From assembly GCF_034274695.1 (NCBI RefSeq), contig NZ_CP128362.1, positions 558,001 to 622,000 of the forward strand: DNA of 64,000 nt, written 5' to 3'. Every line of letters begins with the position of its first letter. Positions within the stretch are counted from its first letter, which is position 1. Shown piece after piece: positions 24,097-33,799 of this stretch. The notes beneath the pieces are model-generated. The model did not search any database. It was not told where the DNA came from and saw nothing but the letters and a program-made list of their open reading frames with translations. Made by a program: the position numbers and the translations under genes. Source of the stretch: Chitinophaga sp. LS1. Its GTDB lineage: Bacteria; Bacteroidota; Bacteroidia; Chitinophagales; Chitinophagaceae.

Positions 24097-25776
24097 TCAA
24101 TAGTTAGGATTTTTCGTCTCCGCACTCCCCTCTCCTCCCGGATTCAGATCCGCCTCATCCGCCGGCACATCCCAGTAATCCATGAAGTTGAAATTGATTG
24201 TCACATTACTATTCAGTTTCCCGGCTGCCGTCAGGAAGTTATTCCCATAACTACCCCCGCCTGATCCAATATCATAAGACCATCCCCAACGACGCATATC
24301 ATAGAATGACAACCCTCTGAATACCAATGACACTCTCCTTTCCATCACCAGCTCCTGCATCGCATTTACTGCTGTCAATCCCGTGCCGGTCACAGCTGTC
24401 ACACCCGCACCCTGGTAACTTCTCACTGCATCTACATATGCTAATCCGGCATCCGTATTTCCCAAGCGGATATTCGCCTCTGCCAGCATCAACGCATTTT
24501 CTTCGTAACTACCTGCTATAAATTGTTCATAACCACCTATCTCAGTACTCCCATACACATACACACCTGATGTGCCATTACCACCATCTAAAATACTCCA
24601 CCTCGTACCAAATGATAAATCATCCAGGTATTTGGTTGCCGTATCAAAATTGTTTGCCACGCGCTTATCACCAGTATGGAAGTTCTGCATAAAGCGCTCT
24701 CCCAATCTGAATGTAGTCGATGTATTCACACCCGTGGTTAACACAGACACTGTACCACCGGATGCGGAGAAGAAACCATTCGCTGCAGCACTTCTGCCCG
24801 TGAATACATAGTCTCCATTCTTGATACCACTTGTCGCCAGGGTCAATACTTCATTCCAGTCTGCCGTCGTCATCGGTGTCGTTGAAGTCGTAGTGATCGA
24901 TGCACTCAGGTCCTTATTCACAAAAGGCGCCAGTTTATTCACCAGCAGGTTTCTCGCCAGCAAGGTATTGATGTTCCTCACCCACATATCAGTTGTCAAC
25001 ACCCCACCATTACCTACCTGGCAAAAAGAAGGAATCAGCTGTCCCAACACCGTACTATAATCTGTAGTACTCGTGATGCCTGTCTGCAACAGACTCGCTG
25101 CTTCGTTAAGGTAATCATTGGACAATGCAATGATACTATCCTTAATCAGGTATTTGTTAGACGTACCACCAAATGTATCGATCCTTAATCCTGAATAATA
25201 CAAAGAACCGATCTGTGAATACGCAAATCCTTTCCACCAGTAACACCATGCCTTGATCGTATTGGAACGCGTAGTAGCATCGCCACTGAATGTAATTCCA
25301 TCTACCAGACTCAATACCTGGTTCAGTGTATTGTTCATCGCATACATATTCAACCACTGATAGTAAGTAGGGTTATAACCCGACCCTGTTTGTGCACGGG
25401 TATTATTCGCACGCATCAGACTTACATTCGCAATACCTGTTTCTGTCTTGGTACCGTCGTCGAGTATAAAGTATTCAGGAATGCTTATGGTACTTATCAA
25501 CTGGTTCGATGCCTGTGCACCCACCACATCACCTAACAACTCCGCATAACCAAAAGGCAATGAAAAATAACTATCGCCCAACCAGTCGTCACCCGTCTTA
25601 AAACCGTTGACGTACACACCACCTGTAGCCAGTGAGATCAGGCCGGATTCAGTATTCACATTCCCATCCACGGTAGGCAGGTTCGGATTTCCTACATTCA
25701 GTTCTTTCTTGCAGGACAGTGTTCCTAATAATAGCAAACTGCAAACAAGAGATAAGATATATTTATTATTACTCAT
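24097..25776 (-). CDS. SusD/RagB-family outer-membrane lipoprotein
   Basis: 559 residues with lipobox GTLSC (Cys22). SusD-type features include WCYWWKGFAYSQIGSLYYSG, YEENALMLAEANIRLGNTDAGLAYVDAVRSYQGAG and the ELVMERRVSLVFRGLSFYDMRRWGW segment near the end. It would cap the SusC protein encoded just upstream (27-base gap) and bind the imported oligosaccharide. The pair has no glycoside hydrolase or regulator beside it, so the substrate cannot be inferred. Confidence 0.92.
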   Translation of the reverse strand: MSNNKYILSLVCSLLLLGTLSCKKELNVGNPNLPTVDGNVNTESGLISLATGGVYVNGFKTGDDWLGDSYFSLPFGYAELLGDVVGAQASNQLISTISIPEYFILDDGTKTETGIANVSLMRANNTRAQTGSGYNPTYYQWLNMYAMNNTLNQVLSLVDGITFSGDATTRSNTIKAWCYWWKGFAYSQIGSLYYSGLRIDTFGGTSNKYLIKDSIIALSNDYLNEAASLLQTGITSTTDYSTVLGQLIPSFCQVGNGGVLTTDMWVRNINTLLARNLLVNKLAPFVNKDLSASITTTSTTPMTTADWNEVLTLATSGIKNGDYVFTGRSAAANGFFSASGGTVSVLTTGVNTSTTFRLGERFMQNFHTGDKRVANNFDTATKYLDDLSFGTRWSILDGGNGTSGVYVYGSTEIGGYEQFIAGSYEENALMLAEANIRLGNTDAGLAYVDAVRSYQGAGVTAVTGTGLTAVNAMQELVMERRVSLVFRGLSFYDMRRWGWSYDIGSGGGSYGNNFLTAAGKLNSNVTINFNFMDYWDVPADEADLNPGGEGSAETKNPNY

Positions 25777-25803
25777 GATGATGTTCCCTTTTAAAATAAA
25801 AAT

Positions 25804-28800
25804 TTAGAATCCTACATTTAAACCTACCTGATATGATCTCATGTTAGGAATGGTACTGTGGTCAATCCCTCTGTCGAACGATGAGTTAGCCGCGCCTGAA
25901 CTGATTTCAGGATCAAAGCCGGTATATTTCGTCACCGTCAGCAGGTTCCTGCCTGTGAATACCACCTGCAGTTTGTTGAACTTTTGTGTATGAAGGATTC
26001 TTGCCAGATCAAATCCTAAGGAGACATTTCTCAGACGCAGGAAAGAAGCATCTTCATAAAAATAATCCTTGGTCGCATTGTTACCCGGTCCATACAGACT
26101 ACCCCATGAACTGGAATACGCACTACCATAGTAAGCAGTGTAAGCAGCTTTTCTGCCATTGATAGTAACCGGTTTTGCGAAGTCGCCATCTATACCATCA
26201 CGATACATCCACTCTTTGGTCTGGTTGTACAGATGACTACCATAAACCCAGTCAAACTGGAAGGAGAGAGTGATGAAATTCTTATAGGTGAACTGGTTGA
26301 TAAATGATGCATTGAATTTAGGATTCGGGTCACCAAATGCCGTGGCACTTTCTTCGAACTGTATGGATCTGGTAGCAGTATCTACCACACGACCTTCTAC
26401 AATTTCATACTTGCCTTTATCAGCATCTGCAAAATACTTGGAACCATCTCCCTTCACAGCATCCTTACTCCTCAAAGCCTTGTAACCATAGATCTGTCCG
26501 ATCTTCTGACCAGCTGTCAGTGTCAGTGCCGTACTACCTGCAGAAGATGTTAAGATGATATCTGCCCCACCACGTATCTTGTCAATCCTGGATGTTTGCT
26601 TACCAAAGTTGGTAGTGAAATCCCATCCAAAATTCCTTGATTTATACACAGGAATATTCACCTGGAACTGTATCCCTTTTGACGACATATCGATGGCATT
26701 TGTCAACACAGAAGTACTACCAGTAGATAGCGCAGAGCTTACTTTGTAGATCACATTTTCTGCTTTCCGCGTCCAGTAAGAAAATGATCCATTCAAAGAG
26801 CCTAACCAGTCACCATTCAATAACGTCACAGAGAAATCGGTACCAATTTCAAGCTCTTTAGAGACCTCTACTTTCAGGTCAGGATTCTGTGAAGTGGCAG
26901 GATTGGAATAATACAAAGAAGATCCCAATGTACCCTGGTTCAATGTAGGATACCTGTCAAAAACACCCGGTTGTGTTCCCGCTTCGCCATACGCAGCGCG
27001 GATCTTGAAGTAAGGTACCACATGTTCCAGTCCTTTCCAGAAATTAAAGGAAGAAGGCAATACATAACCGTTTGTATGCGGGAAAGTAAATGGTTTAGAC
27101 CCGCTACCAAATGCGGAAGACCAGTCGCTTCTAAATCCACCGGATATACCACCCCAATCGCCAATATCAAATTTCTGATCAATGAGATAACCAAAGGTCA
27201 CGAAAGTTTCCTGGTAATCTCCGTTGGTAGGCTCGGTGGTAGAAGAAGAAGTAGGTGCTATATAAACGGCGGACGCAGAGGCGAGATTAATAGGAGAAGT
27301 GGTAGGCAAGCCTAAACCATATATATCATATTCCCTGTACTTTCTCTGGCGGTAATCATACGATGCGAGCGTAGTTGTTTGAATGGGAAGGTTCCAGCCA
27401 AAGTCTTTTTTGAAATCAGTCCTGAAGTAAGCACTTCCGATGAAGTTCTGGAACGTAGTCGTATAGTTCCACTGATCAATTTCACCAGTACGGTCTGTAG
27501 CAAAGTAAGAGGCTTTTGTATCCCAATACTCTGCATTTGCATTACCCGTCTGGTTAAAGTAGGTCCATGTTGCGCGTTCTGTTCTGTAGTTGATACCATA
27601 CTTCGCATCTACCTCCAGGAAGTGATTGATCCGGTAGTTGGCATTCAGGCTTTGTACGATATCAATTTTATTATCCAGCCCATCTGCATACTCCTGTACA
27701 TAGTATGGGTTAAAGGCATTGATACTTAAGAAATCGGCAGTCTGAAAGGCAGGAGAATGTCCATCTGCCATCTTCCATTTTAAACTGAAGAAAGGAGAAG
27801 TATTCAGGAAGCTATAGATGTTACCGACATTCCCTGCCATGTTACCTCTACCGTAGAGATAACCACCTGGGGCCCCGAGGCCCGGTGTCAGTGTATTTTT
27901 GGTGTAGATAACCTGGGTGGTAGAGCGGAGATGAAAACCTTTGAATACCTCAGTGCCTATGTTGGCCGTGAGGTTCGTGCGGTCTACATAACCATTGTGC
28001 ATAACAGGACTCAAAGTATGATTATTGGCGAATGCCATATTGAAATCTGTCTTATCTGTACCCCCTGAAAGGTTGATCGCATTGTTCCAGGTACTACCTG
28101 TTAAGAACATCTCTTTGAAGTGATCATAGTATTTCAGGTTCATGTTGTACGACTTATTTGCAACGTTGTTGGGATTCAACATCGCATAACGGGTAGCACC
28201 ACCATAAGTATAACTGATACCTGAATAGTCGCCATACTGATCAAGGGCCAGAATATTGCCACTGGCATCTACCACATTGTTATTACCATCAGTGAGCCAG
28301 GGATGTTTGCTGGCTTTGGTTACACCACCACTGTTGATGTAATTATTAATGGAGTAACTGGTGCTATAGTTCACTTCCAGACGACCGGATTTACCCTTTT
28401 TAGTAAAGAGCTGAATAGCACCATTCGCACCCTGTGCACCATACAGCGCAGCAGAAGCAGCACCTTGTACCACTTCGACTCTTTCTACGTTGGCAAGATC
28501 GAGACTATTAAAATCAGTTGCAGCTACCTGCACACCATCTAACATGATGAGGGGTTTAGTACCACCCTGAATGGTGTTCACACCTCTGAGGAGGATGTTC
28601 ACCGGGTCACTGGGGTTACCACTTACAGTAGAAATCTGCGCACCGGGTATTTTACCAACCAGTGCCTGGTCCACACTGGTGGAAGCACCCATCAGCTTAT
28701 CACCCGAAACAGATTCTACGGATATACCCAGCCTTCTCTTGCTGGTAGGGGTTCCTGTCCCGGTGACAACAAATTCAGTCAAAATCTTTTTGTCATTCCC

Positions 28801-29082
28801 CAATTGTACACTGATGGGTAAACCATCTACAGTGACTTCTTTTGTTTCATATCCAACTGCTGTGATGATAAGCTTCTGACCTTTGGAAGCCATAATGGTG
28901 AAAGCGCCACTAATGTCGGCTACTGTACCTCCACCCCCTTTAATTTTGATAGTAGCACCAGGAATAGCTTGCCCCGATTCATCTTTAATAATACCGGTGA
29001 CCTTGGTTGATTGTGCAAATAATGAAAACGTATAGACATGGCACATCAGTACCATTAGGCATAGAAGACCCTTGATTCTCAT
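25804..29082 (-). CDS. SusC/RagA-family TonB-linked outer-membrane transporter
   Basis: 1092 residues. Signal peptide (MRIKGLLCLMVLMCHVYTFSLFAQ), then a carboxypeptidase-regulatory-like domain with no preceding STN domain, so no direct anti-sigma signalling is expected. A plug domain follows (LVGKIPGAQISTVSGNPSDPVNILLRGVNTIQGGTKPLIMLDGVQV, VQGAASAALYGAQGANGAIQLFTKKG), then a long barrel ending SYQVGLNVGF. It imports the ligand captured by the SusD partner encoded next. First gene of its operon, with a 520-base upstream region. Confidence 0.94.
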   Translation of the reverse strand: MRIKGLLCLMVLMCHVYTFSLFAQSTKVTGIIKDESGQAIPGATIKIKGGGGTVADISGAFTIMASKGQKLIITAVGYETKEVTVDGLPISVQLGNDKKILTEFVVTGTGTPTSKRRLGISVESVSGDKLMGASTSVDQALVGKIPGAQISTVSGNPSDPVNILLRGVNTIQGGTKPLIMLDGVQVAATDFNSLDLANVERVEVVQGAASAALYGAQGANGAIQLFTKKGKSGRLEVNYSTSYSINNYINSGGVTKASKHPWLTDGNNNVVDASGNILALDQYGDYSGISYTYGGATRYAMLNPNNVANKSYNMNLKYYDHFKEMFLTGSTWNNAINLSGGTDKTDFNMAFANNHTLSPVMHNGYVDRTNLTANIGTEVFKGFHLRSTTQVIYTKNTLTPGLGAPGGYLYGRGNMAGNVGNIYSFLNTSPFFSLKWKMADGHSPAFQTADFLSINAFNPYYVQEYADGLDNKIDIVQSLNANYRINHFLEVDAKYGINYRTERATWTYFNQTGNANAEYWDTKASYFATDRTGEIDQWNYTTTFQNFIGSAYFRTDFKKDFGWNLPIQTTTLASYDYRQRKYREYDIYGLGLPTTSPINLASASAVYIAPTSSSTTEPTNGDYQETFVTFGYLIDQKFDIGDWGGISGGFRSDWSSAFGSGSKPFTFPHTNGYVLPSSFNFWKGLEHVVPYFKIRAAYGEAGTQPGVFDRYPTLNQGTLGSSLYYSNPATSQNPDLKVEVSKELEIGTDFSVTLLNGDWLGSLNGSFSYWTRKAENVIYKVSSALSTGSTSVLTNAIDMSSKGIQFQVNIPVYKSRNFGWDFTTNFGKQTSRIDKIRGGADIILTSSAGSTALTLTAGQKIGQIYGYKALRSKDAVKGDGSKYFADADKGKYEIVEGRVVDTATRSIQFEESATAFGDPNPKFNASFINQFTYKNFITLSFQFDWVYGSHLYNQTKEWMYRDGIDGDFAKPVTINGRKAAYTAYYGSAYSSSWGSLYGPGNNATKDYFYEDASFLRLRNVSLGFDLARILHTQKFNKLQVVFTGRNLLTVTKYTGFDPEISSGAANSSFDRGIDHSTIPNMRSYQVGLNVGF

Positions 29083-29603
29083 AATTGTGATTTAAAATGA
29101 CAGTAGATAACCTTGTGATCAAATATTAGCTACGCACGGGTTGCTGGCATCGCCCACCATAGCAGTCTTTTCATTGTTTCGTTATTTTAAGTAATAGTAA
29201 ACCTGCATGCCGGAATGGCAACGGCATGCGCTACAGCACAAGAAAAGGGTTATTACGTTAATTAATCTTACGGTAAACGGTTCGTCTTTTCGGTCCTGCC
29301 ATTTGGTTGAAATGGCTCGTTCATCTGGTTAGAATTAAGTTAAATAGTTTTACTGTAAAAGCAAATCTCTTACAGAGGTAATCAATAGATGTCCATCACA
29401 ATGTCAGCCTATAAATATTGATTAGATTTTGGTTATTTGGATTTTGATTTTGGTTGTTATGTTAAATATAGAGACTTGGATGATAATTTCATAATTTTTA
29501 TAACAAAAAATGTAAATAATGTAATATAGAATTATTTATAATATATTTAAAAGTACCGCAAGTATTGAGGTTCAGAAAATTGTAAAGGGGGGACGCGCCC
29601 CCC
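29083..29603. other. Long upstream region of the SusC gene at 25804
   Basis: About 520 AT-rich bases without a gene. On the minus strand a near-consensus -7 box (AATATTTG) lies about 45 bases before the SusC ATG. An 8-bp inverted repeat GCATGCCG/CGGCATGC with a 9-base loop sits at 29205-29229 and could be an operator or a leader hairpin. The AT-rich block 29440-29560 has nothing recognisable. Confidence 0.45.
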
Positions 29604-29607
29604 TTAC
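29582..29607 (-). terminator. GC-rich hairpin at the end of gene 29604-30329
   Basis: GTAAAGGGGGG pairs with CCCCCCTTAC (one bulge) around CGCG and overlaps the last codon of the leftward gene. A following AT-rich run supports termination. Confidence 0.6.
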
Positions 29608-30329
29608 AGTGTGATGCCCATCATCACGGTAACTCTGTTAAAAGTATAATCTGTGGTGGTAAAGGTGCCTAATGGCCTTTGCGTCTGCCAATCCAACACT
29701 GCAGTCTTTGTTTTGAATGCTGCATGCGCATAACCTGCTGATAAATGAAATGAACTATTATATCTCCACCTGAATTTATATCCCAATCCCGCATGTATAT
29801 AAGTGCCGGCTACGTTCTGATCCGGTTCTCTGGAATTTTGTAGCGACCACTGTTTACGTGTTAACCATGGAATGGCTTTGCCCGCACCTGCATAAGAAAA
29901 GAAAGTTCGCTCCTCCTTACTGAAATCATAACGAAGATCTCCGAATACCGGTACTGACCTTGCCTGATAATCATCTAACCCAATCCCCACACCTATCTGG
30001 TATTGATAGGCAAACCTATATCCTGCAATGCATCTCCACACAGATCCCTTCTTATCAGAAAATTGTAACCCTGCTTCATCTATATTATAAAAACCATTAG
30101 GCGCTATTTTAGGATATACCTTCTCCTGCTTCACACTATCCATCTCTGCACGATTAAACACTAACGTATCTTTTACCCTGTTCTCTATTTTCAATACCCC
30201 ATTCTCTGTCGAAAAGATATGCCCCCTGATCACACTGCCATTCTTAAAATATAGTACATCCAGCTTTCGCTGCGCAGTCAATCCCTGCATAGCCAACAGC
30301 CCTGCACATAACAACAGTATATATTTCAT
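29604..30329 (-). CDS. Predicted outer-membrane beta-barrel protein
   Basis: 241 residues with signal peptide MKYILLLCAGLLAMQGLTAQ. Residues ~24-70 (LYFKNGSVIRGHIFSTENGVLKIENRVKDTLVFNRAEMDSVKQE) resemble the short SH3-like segment seen at the start of many Bacteroidota envelope proteins. The remainder is strand-rich with aromatic girdles (AGYRFAYQYQIGVGIGL, AGLGYKFRWRYNSSFHLSAGYAHAAF, YTFNRVTVMMGITL), as in small barrels. It lies 5 bases after the LVIVD lipoprotein gene and is probably co-transcribed with it. Confidence 0.6.
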   Translation of the reverse strand: MKYILLLCAGLLAMQGLTAQRKLDVLYFKNGSVIRGHIFSTENGVLKIENRVKDTLVFNRAEMDSVKQEKVYPKIAPNGFYNIDEAGLQFSDKKGSVWRCIAGYRFAYQYQIGVGIGLDDYQARSVPVFGDLRYDFSKEERTFFSYAGAGKAIPWLTRKQWSLQNSREPDQNVAGTYIHAGLGYKFRWRYNSSFHLSAGYAHAAFKTKTAVLDWQTQRPLGTFTTTDYTFNRVTVMMGITL

Positions 30330-30334
30330 AGTAA

Positions 30335-31612
30335 TTATTTAATGACGATGCCAATCTTACTTAACAAGGTAGGTTTACTTAAATTAGAATAATCGTACTG
30401 GTACAAACCATCTTTGGCTGTTACCAACAGTATATGATTGTTTGGGATCACATCATAGGCTTCTATGTCTTTCACGGTTTGCTTCGTCTCTACATTCAAT
30501 GGATCAGTGGCATCCATAAAGTGTAAGCCATTTGTACCTTCACATACAAACAGGTTGTTGCCATCAATACCTAATCCATAAGGCCCTGTCATGACATAGC
30601 TTTTCAACAATTGCGGGTTTTTCACATCTGCTATATTAATTACGTCCAGTTGATTCTGATTACCCGCGCAGGTTGTACCGGATCTTAATGTCACATACGC
30701 CGTTTTCCCTTCTACCACTACAGGATCACAGGATTGAATGTGTGAGAAAGTACCTGCAGCTACCGGCATTTCAGGATTGCTCACATCATAAATGAGCATG
30801 CCGGTGGTGCTGCCAATAAAGATGTAATGATCGTATGGGAAAATAGTTTCGATATTAGCAAAAACAGTAAAGTTGTTTTTCTTCACAGGTTCATTGGCCT
30901 GTTGTACATTAAAGACCTGGATACCGTAATAATCCACTGTATACAGGGTATTATTCATCAGCCCAAAACGTGCGGTAGAACCAGCTTTGCCGGTAGCAGA
31001 AGGTACAGATACATTTGAGCTGTTCGAAACAGTGACACTGTTGGCCGCACTATTATATACATAAACACCATTCCAGCTGGCTAAATTACAGGTATTTGAA
31101 AGCACGGTATCTCTTATTTCGAAACTGGTGATTATCCCTCTCAGTGTATCGGCAATGATACCATATTCATATTGCCGCTGGGGGAATACATTGTTCAGTC
31201 TTTTTGTCTGGCGGATGTTGTGAGGATCGCTGATGTCCAGCGCCACAAGGTCGATGTAACTGTCCACATACATCACATTCCCTTTTACAGCCAGGTCTAC
31301 ATTGCCGGGGATGTTGATAAATGCGATTTTTTGTGGGGAAGATGGGTTGGTGTTGTCGATGACGTGGATACCTTTGTTCAGCTCGTTCAGGAAGATGTAG
31401 TTGCCGTAGAGATAGATTTTACCTGGTGATACAATTTCGTGTGGAGATTCGCTACGGATAGAAGATCTAAGGGAATCGAGACTGGCGTAAACAGGTGTGT
31501 ATATTTTTGAAGGAATGTTGTTGGTACATTTATCCTTCAAACAGCTGCTTAGCATAAACAAATACACGGCCAGCAGCGCTGTCGGAAACAGTCTGGTTGA
31601 TGCTACATACAT
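30335..31612 (-). CDS. LVIVD-repeat beta-propeller lipoprotein
   Basis: The frame is open from 31651, but MYVASTRLFPTALLAVYLFMLSSC gives a lipoprotein signal (Cys24), so 31612 is the likely start (425 residues). The mature part repeats units such as GNYIFLNELNKGIHVIDNTNPSSPQKIAFINIPGNVDLAVKGNVMYVDSYIDLVALDISDPHNIRQ, the LVIVD propeller pattern. Later units include VQQANEPVKKN, VSNPEMPVAAG and ATDPLNVETKQ. Surface-exposed and possibly ligand-binding; the exact role is unknown. It lies downstream of the GH35 PUL and is separated from it by strong hairpins. Confidence 0.75.
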   Translation of the reverse strand: MYVASTRLFPTALLAVYLFMLSSCLKDKCTNNIPSKIYTPVYASLDSLRSSIRSESPHEIVSPGKIYLYGNYIFLNELNKGIHVIDNTNPSSPQKIAFINIPGNVDLAVKGNVMYVDSYIDLVALDISDPHNIRQTKRLNNVFPQRQYEYGIIADTLRGIITSFEIRDTVLSNTCNLASWNGVYVYNSAANSVTVSNSSNVSVPSATGKAGSTARFGLMNNTLYTVDYYGIQVFNVQQANEPVKKNNFTVFANIETIFPYDHYIFIGSTTGMLIYDVSNPEMPVAAGTFSHIQSCDPVVVEGKTAYVTLRSGTTCAGNQNQLDVINIADVKNPQLLKSYVMTGPYGLGIDGNNLFVCEGTNGLHFMDATDPLNVETKQTVKDIEAYDVIPNNHILLVTAKDGLYQYDYSNLSKPTLLSKIGIVIK

Positions 31613-31664
31613 GGGAAATAGGTTTTCATTAGAACGAGACGACTGTTCCAAAAGTTACAACTTA

Positions 31665-31751
31665 CGAAAAGCTGCTTCGGCCGGAGGCCGAAGCAGCTTT
31701 TCGTGCGGGCGATTATTACCGACCGGCGAAAAGCCGGTCGGTAATAATCGC
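31665..31751. repeat. Pair of long perfect hairpins (locus 1 of 3)
   Basis: Hairpin A: 18-bp perfect stem (31665-31682 with 31686-31703), triloop GGA. Hairpin B: 19-bp perfect stem (31709-31727 with 31733-31751), loop GAAAA. The stem sequences are unrelated to each other and to those at the other two loci, but the design (two adjacent perfect stems of 18-20 bp, first loop three bases) is the same at 42740-42827 and 60038-60133. Confidence 0.9.
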
Positions 31752-31776
31752 ATCTAAATAAATCTAAAAGCAAAAA

Positions 31777-31796
31777 GCCCTCCCAAATGGGAGGGC
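31777..31796 (-). terminator. Terminator of the GH35 gene
   Basis: GCCCTCCC pairs with GGGAGGGC (4-base loop), and on the minus strand TTTTTGCTTTT follows: a classical intrinsic terminator 20 bases after the GH35 stop. Confidence 0.85.
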
Positions 31797-31816
31797 CTAC
31801 TCATCGTTCTACGTTT

Positions 31817-33631
31817 TTATCTTACCTCATCCAAAATAGCATGATCTATCCCCCTCACGACCTGTATCTCCGGCTTTATCAACTCCAACACCGCAATACT
31901 ATTCTCCCCTTTTTTCAACCACTCCGCCGGCACAAACACCGTCTGCTGTGGCCCCACTTCCCAGTACCTTCCTAAATTATGCCCATTCACCCACACCACA
32001 CCTTTACCCCACTGGCTCATATCCAGGTAAGTATCACCTACCGCATCCAGTTTAAAACCACCCTCTCTCAGCACCGGCTCATTCACCCCAACTTTTCCCG
32101 CCTTCACTACCGGCACATTACTAAACGGCAAAGAATACATCTCCCATCCTTTCAACTCCTTTCCACCAAATACCACGCTCTCTGTAATCCCTTTCTTATT
32201 CTGCAATAAATAAGGTCCAAAATTGATCCTCCCTAAGTTCTCCACCAGGATCTCCAGTCGCACTTTCCCTTTCGGTAATGTCACCTGCAAACTATCCTGC
32301 TTCAACCTTCTATCCAGCGTACCCACTCTCTTTCCATTCACATACACAATCCCATAATCCCTCAATGCATTGATCTTCAGCACACCCGCTTTACCACCAT
32401 CCACCGTCGTTCTATATAAAACAAATCCATAGGCCTGTTTCAAATCTTCAAAAGTCAGTGGGGTCGCATGCTTCACTGCCGCCGGCAATAAACTGAATAC
32501 CCCAGTCGCCTGTGTTAATGTAACAGCAGGAATAGTGATCACACCTCTCTTCGCCGGCACGGCTGGCAATGTCTGCCCCGGTTGCAAATGCTTTGCTATC
32601 ACCGCACGGAACTGCATGTATTTTTCCGTCGCATTACCTGCCTCATCCAATGGCGCATCGTAATCGTAACTACTTATCTGCGGCTCATAAGGATCCTTAT
32701 CATTCGCATTTGCCCCATTCATAAATCCACGCGTTGTACCACCATGGAACATATACATGTTAATAGAAATACCCGCACTCAACACACTATCCAATCTACC
32801 CAGGTATTGCTGATACGGTACGGTGTGATGTTTTGTACCCCACCAGTCAAACCATGCAGGATACCATTCAGCAATATAAAAAGGCCCTTTTCCGCCATGA
32901 TTTTCGCGTATCAGTTTCTTTACCTTCACTGGGTTATCCTGCCCATTAATAGCCGGTAATAAGCCCGGTAAATGCCCGTTTTTAATCGCTGCTTCCGGAT
33001 CGCAGGTAAACAGCAATCCATCAAAACCTGCATCGACAAACATCTTCCTGTTTATATCCAGGTACTCCTTATCATCTGAATAAGAACCATACTCATTTTC
33101 AATCTGCACCATCAGTATATTCCCGCCATGATTCACCTGCAATGGCGCCAACTGCTTGCCCACCGCATGGATATAATTGCGGTAAGCCTCCAGGTAACGC
33201 GGATCTTTACTCCTCACTACCAATCCTTTCTCATTCTGCAACCAATAAGGGTAGCCACCAAACTCCCACTCCGCACACACATAAGGACTTGGCCGCAGTA
33301 CCACATACATCCCCTCCTCCTTCGCAATCTTCACAAACTCCGCAATATCATTATTGCCCGAAAACTCATAATGCCCCTTCTCCGGCTCATGCACATTCCA
33401 GAATACATAGGTACCAATGGTATTCAAACCCATTGACTTTGCCATTTGAATTCTGGCACGCCATGCCTCACGAGGTACCCGGGGATAATGAATCTCACCC
33501 GAAATCATCTGAAAAGGATGCCCGTCCAGCAAAAAGGTACTGTCTCCCAACGCAAAGGTGTGTTGAGATTGCCCCATCCCCTGCATCCATAAAGCCATTA
33601 GGGCGATGATCGCTACGCTTATTTTTTTCAT
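31817..33631 (-). CDS. GH35 beta-galactosidase
   Basis: 604 residues, the usual size of bacterial GH35 enzymes. Signal peptide MKKISVAIIALMALWMQGMGQ. TIM barrel motifs: MISGEIHYPRVPREAWRARIQMAKSMGLNTIGTYVFWNVHEPEKG, VLRPSPYVCAEWEFGGYPYWL, and the acid/base Glu in QIENEYGSY (about residue 179). The nucleophile Glu is probably in YIAEWYPAW (about 254). C-terminal jelly-roll domains include DMSQWGKGVVWVNGHNLGRYWEVGPQQT. It should remove beta-galactosyl residues in the periplasm. It follows SusC/SusD in the same direction after an internal hairpin, so it belongs to the HTCS-controlled PUL. Confidence 0.93.
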   Translation of the reverse strand: MKKISVAIIALMALWMQGMGQSQHTFALGDSTFLLDGHPFQMISGEIHYPRVPREAWRARIQMAKSMGLNTIGTYVFWNVHEPEKGHYEFSGNNDIAEFVKIAKEEGMYVVLRPSPYVCAEWEFGGYPYWLQNEKGLVVRSKDPRYLEAYRNYIHAVGKQLAPLQVNHGGNILMVQIENEYGSYSDDKEYLDINRKMFVDAGFDGLLFTCDPEAAIKNGHLPGLLPAINGQDNPVKVKKLIRENHGGKGPFYIAEWYPAWFDWWGTKHHTVPYQQYLGRLDSVLSAGISINMYMFHGGTTRGFMNGANANDKDPYEPQISSYDYDAPLDEAGNATEKYMQFRAVIAKHLQPGQTLPAVPAKRGVITIPAVTLTQATGVFSLLPAAVKHATPLTFEDLKQAYGFVLYRTTVDGGKAGVLKINALRDYGIVYVNGKRVGTLDRRLKQDSLQVTLPKGKVRLEILVENLGRINFGPYLLQNKKGITESVVFGGKELKGWEMYSLPFSNVPVVKAGKVGVNEPVLREGGFKLDAVGDTYLDMSQWGKGVVWVNGHNLGRYWEVGPQQTVFVPAEWLKKGENSIAVLELIKPEIQVVRGIDHAILDEVR

Positions 33632-33704
33632 CCTGTCTAAGTTTATTATAACGCTATCATGATAATGCTACTATAAGGCCGCTAAAAGGCCATTATAAGG
33701 TTAC

Positions 33705-33749
33705 CAAAAGGTCACTTCATTATCCCTGGGATATTGAGGTGACCTTTTG
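33705..33749 (-). terminator. Intra-operon hairpin between SusD and GH35 genes
   Basis: A 15-bp stem (33705-33719 with 33735-33749, one G-T pair) with TTTTGG at its minus-strand end. It probably reduces read-through, so that the transport genes are transcribed more than the enzyme gene. Confidence 0.6.
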
Positions 33750-33799
33750 ATGCTCTTTTGGTGAACTTTTGGCGCCCTGTTGGCACCGGCATCACACTA

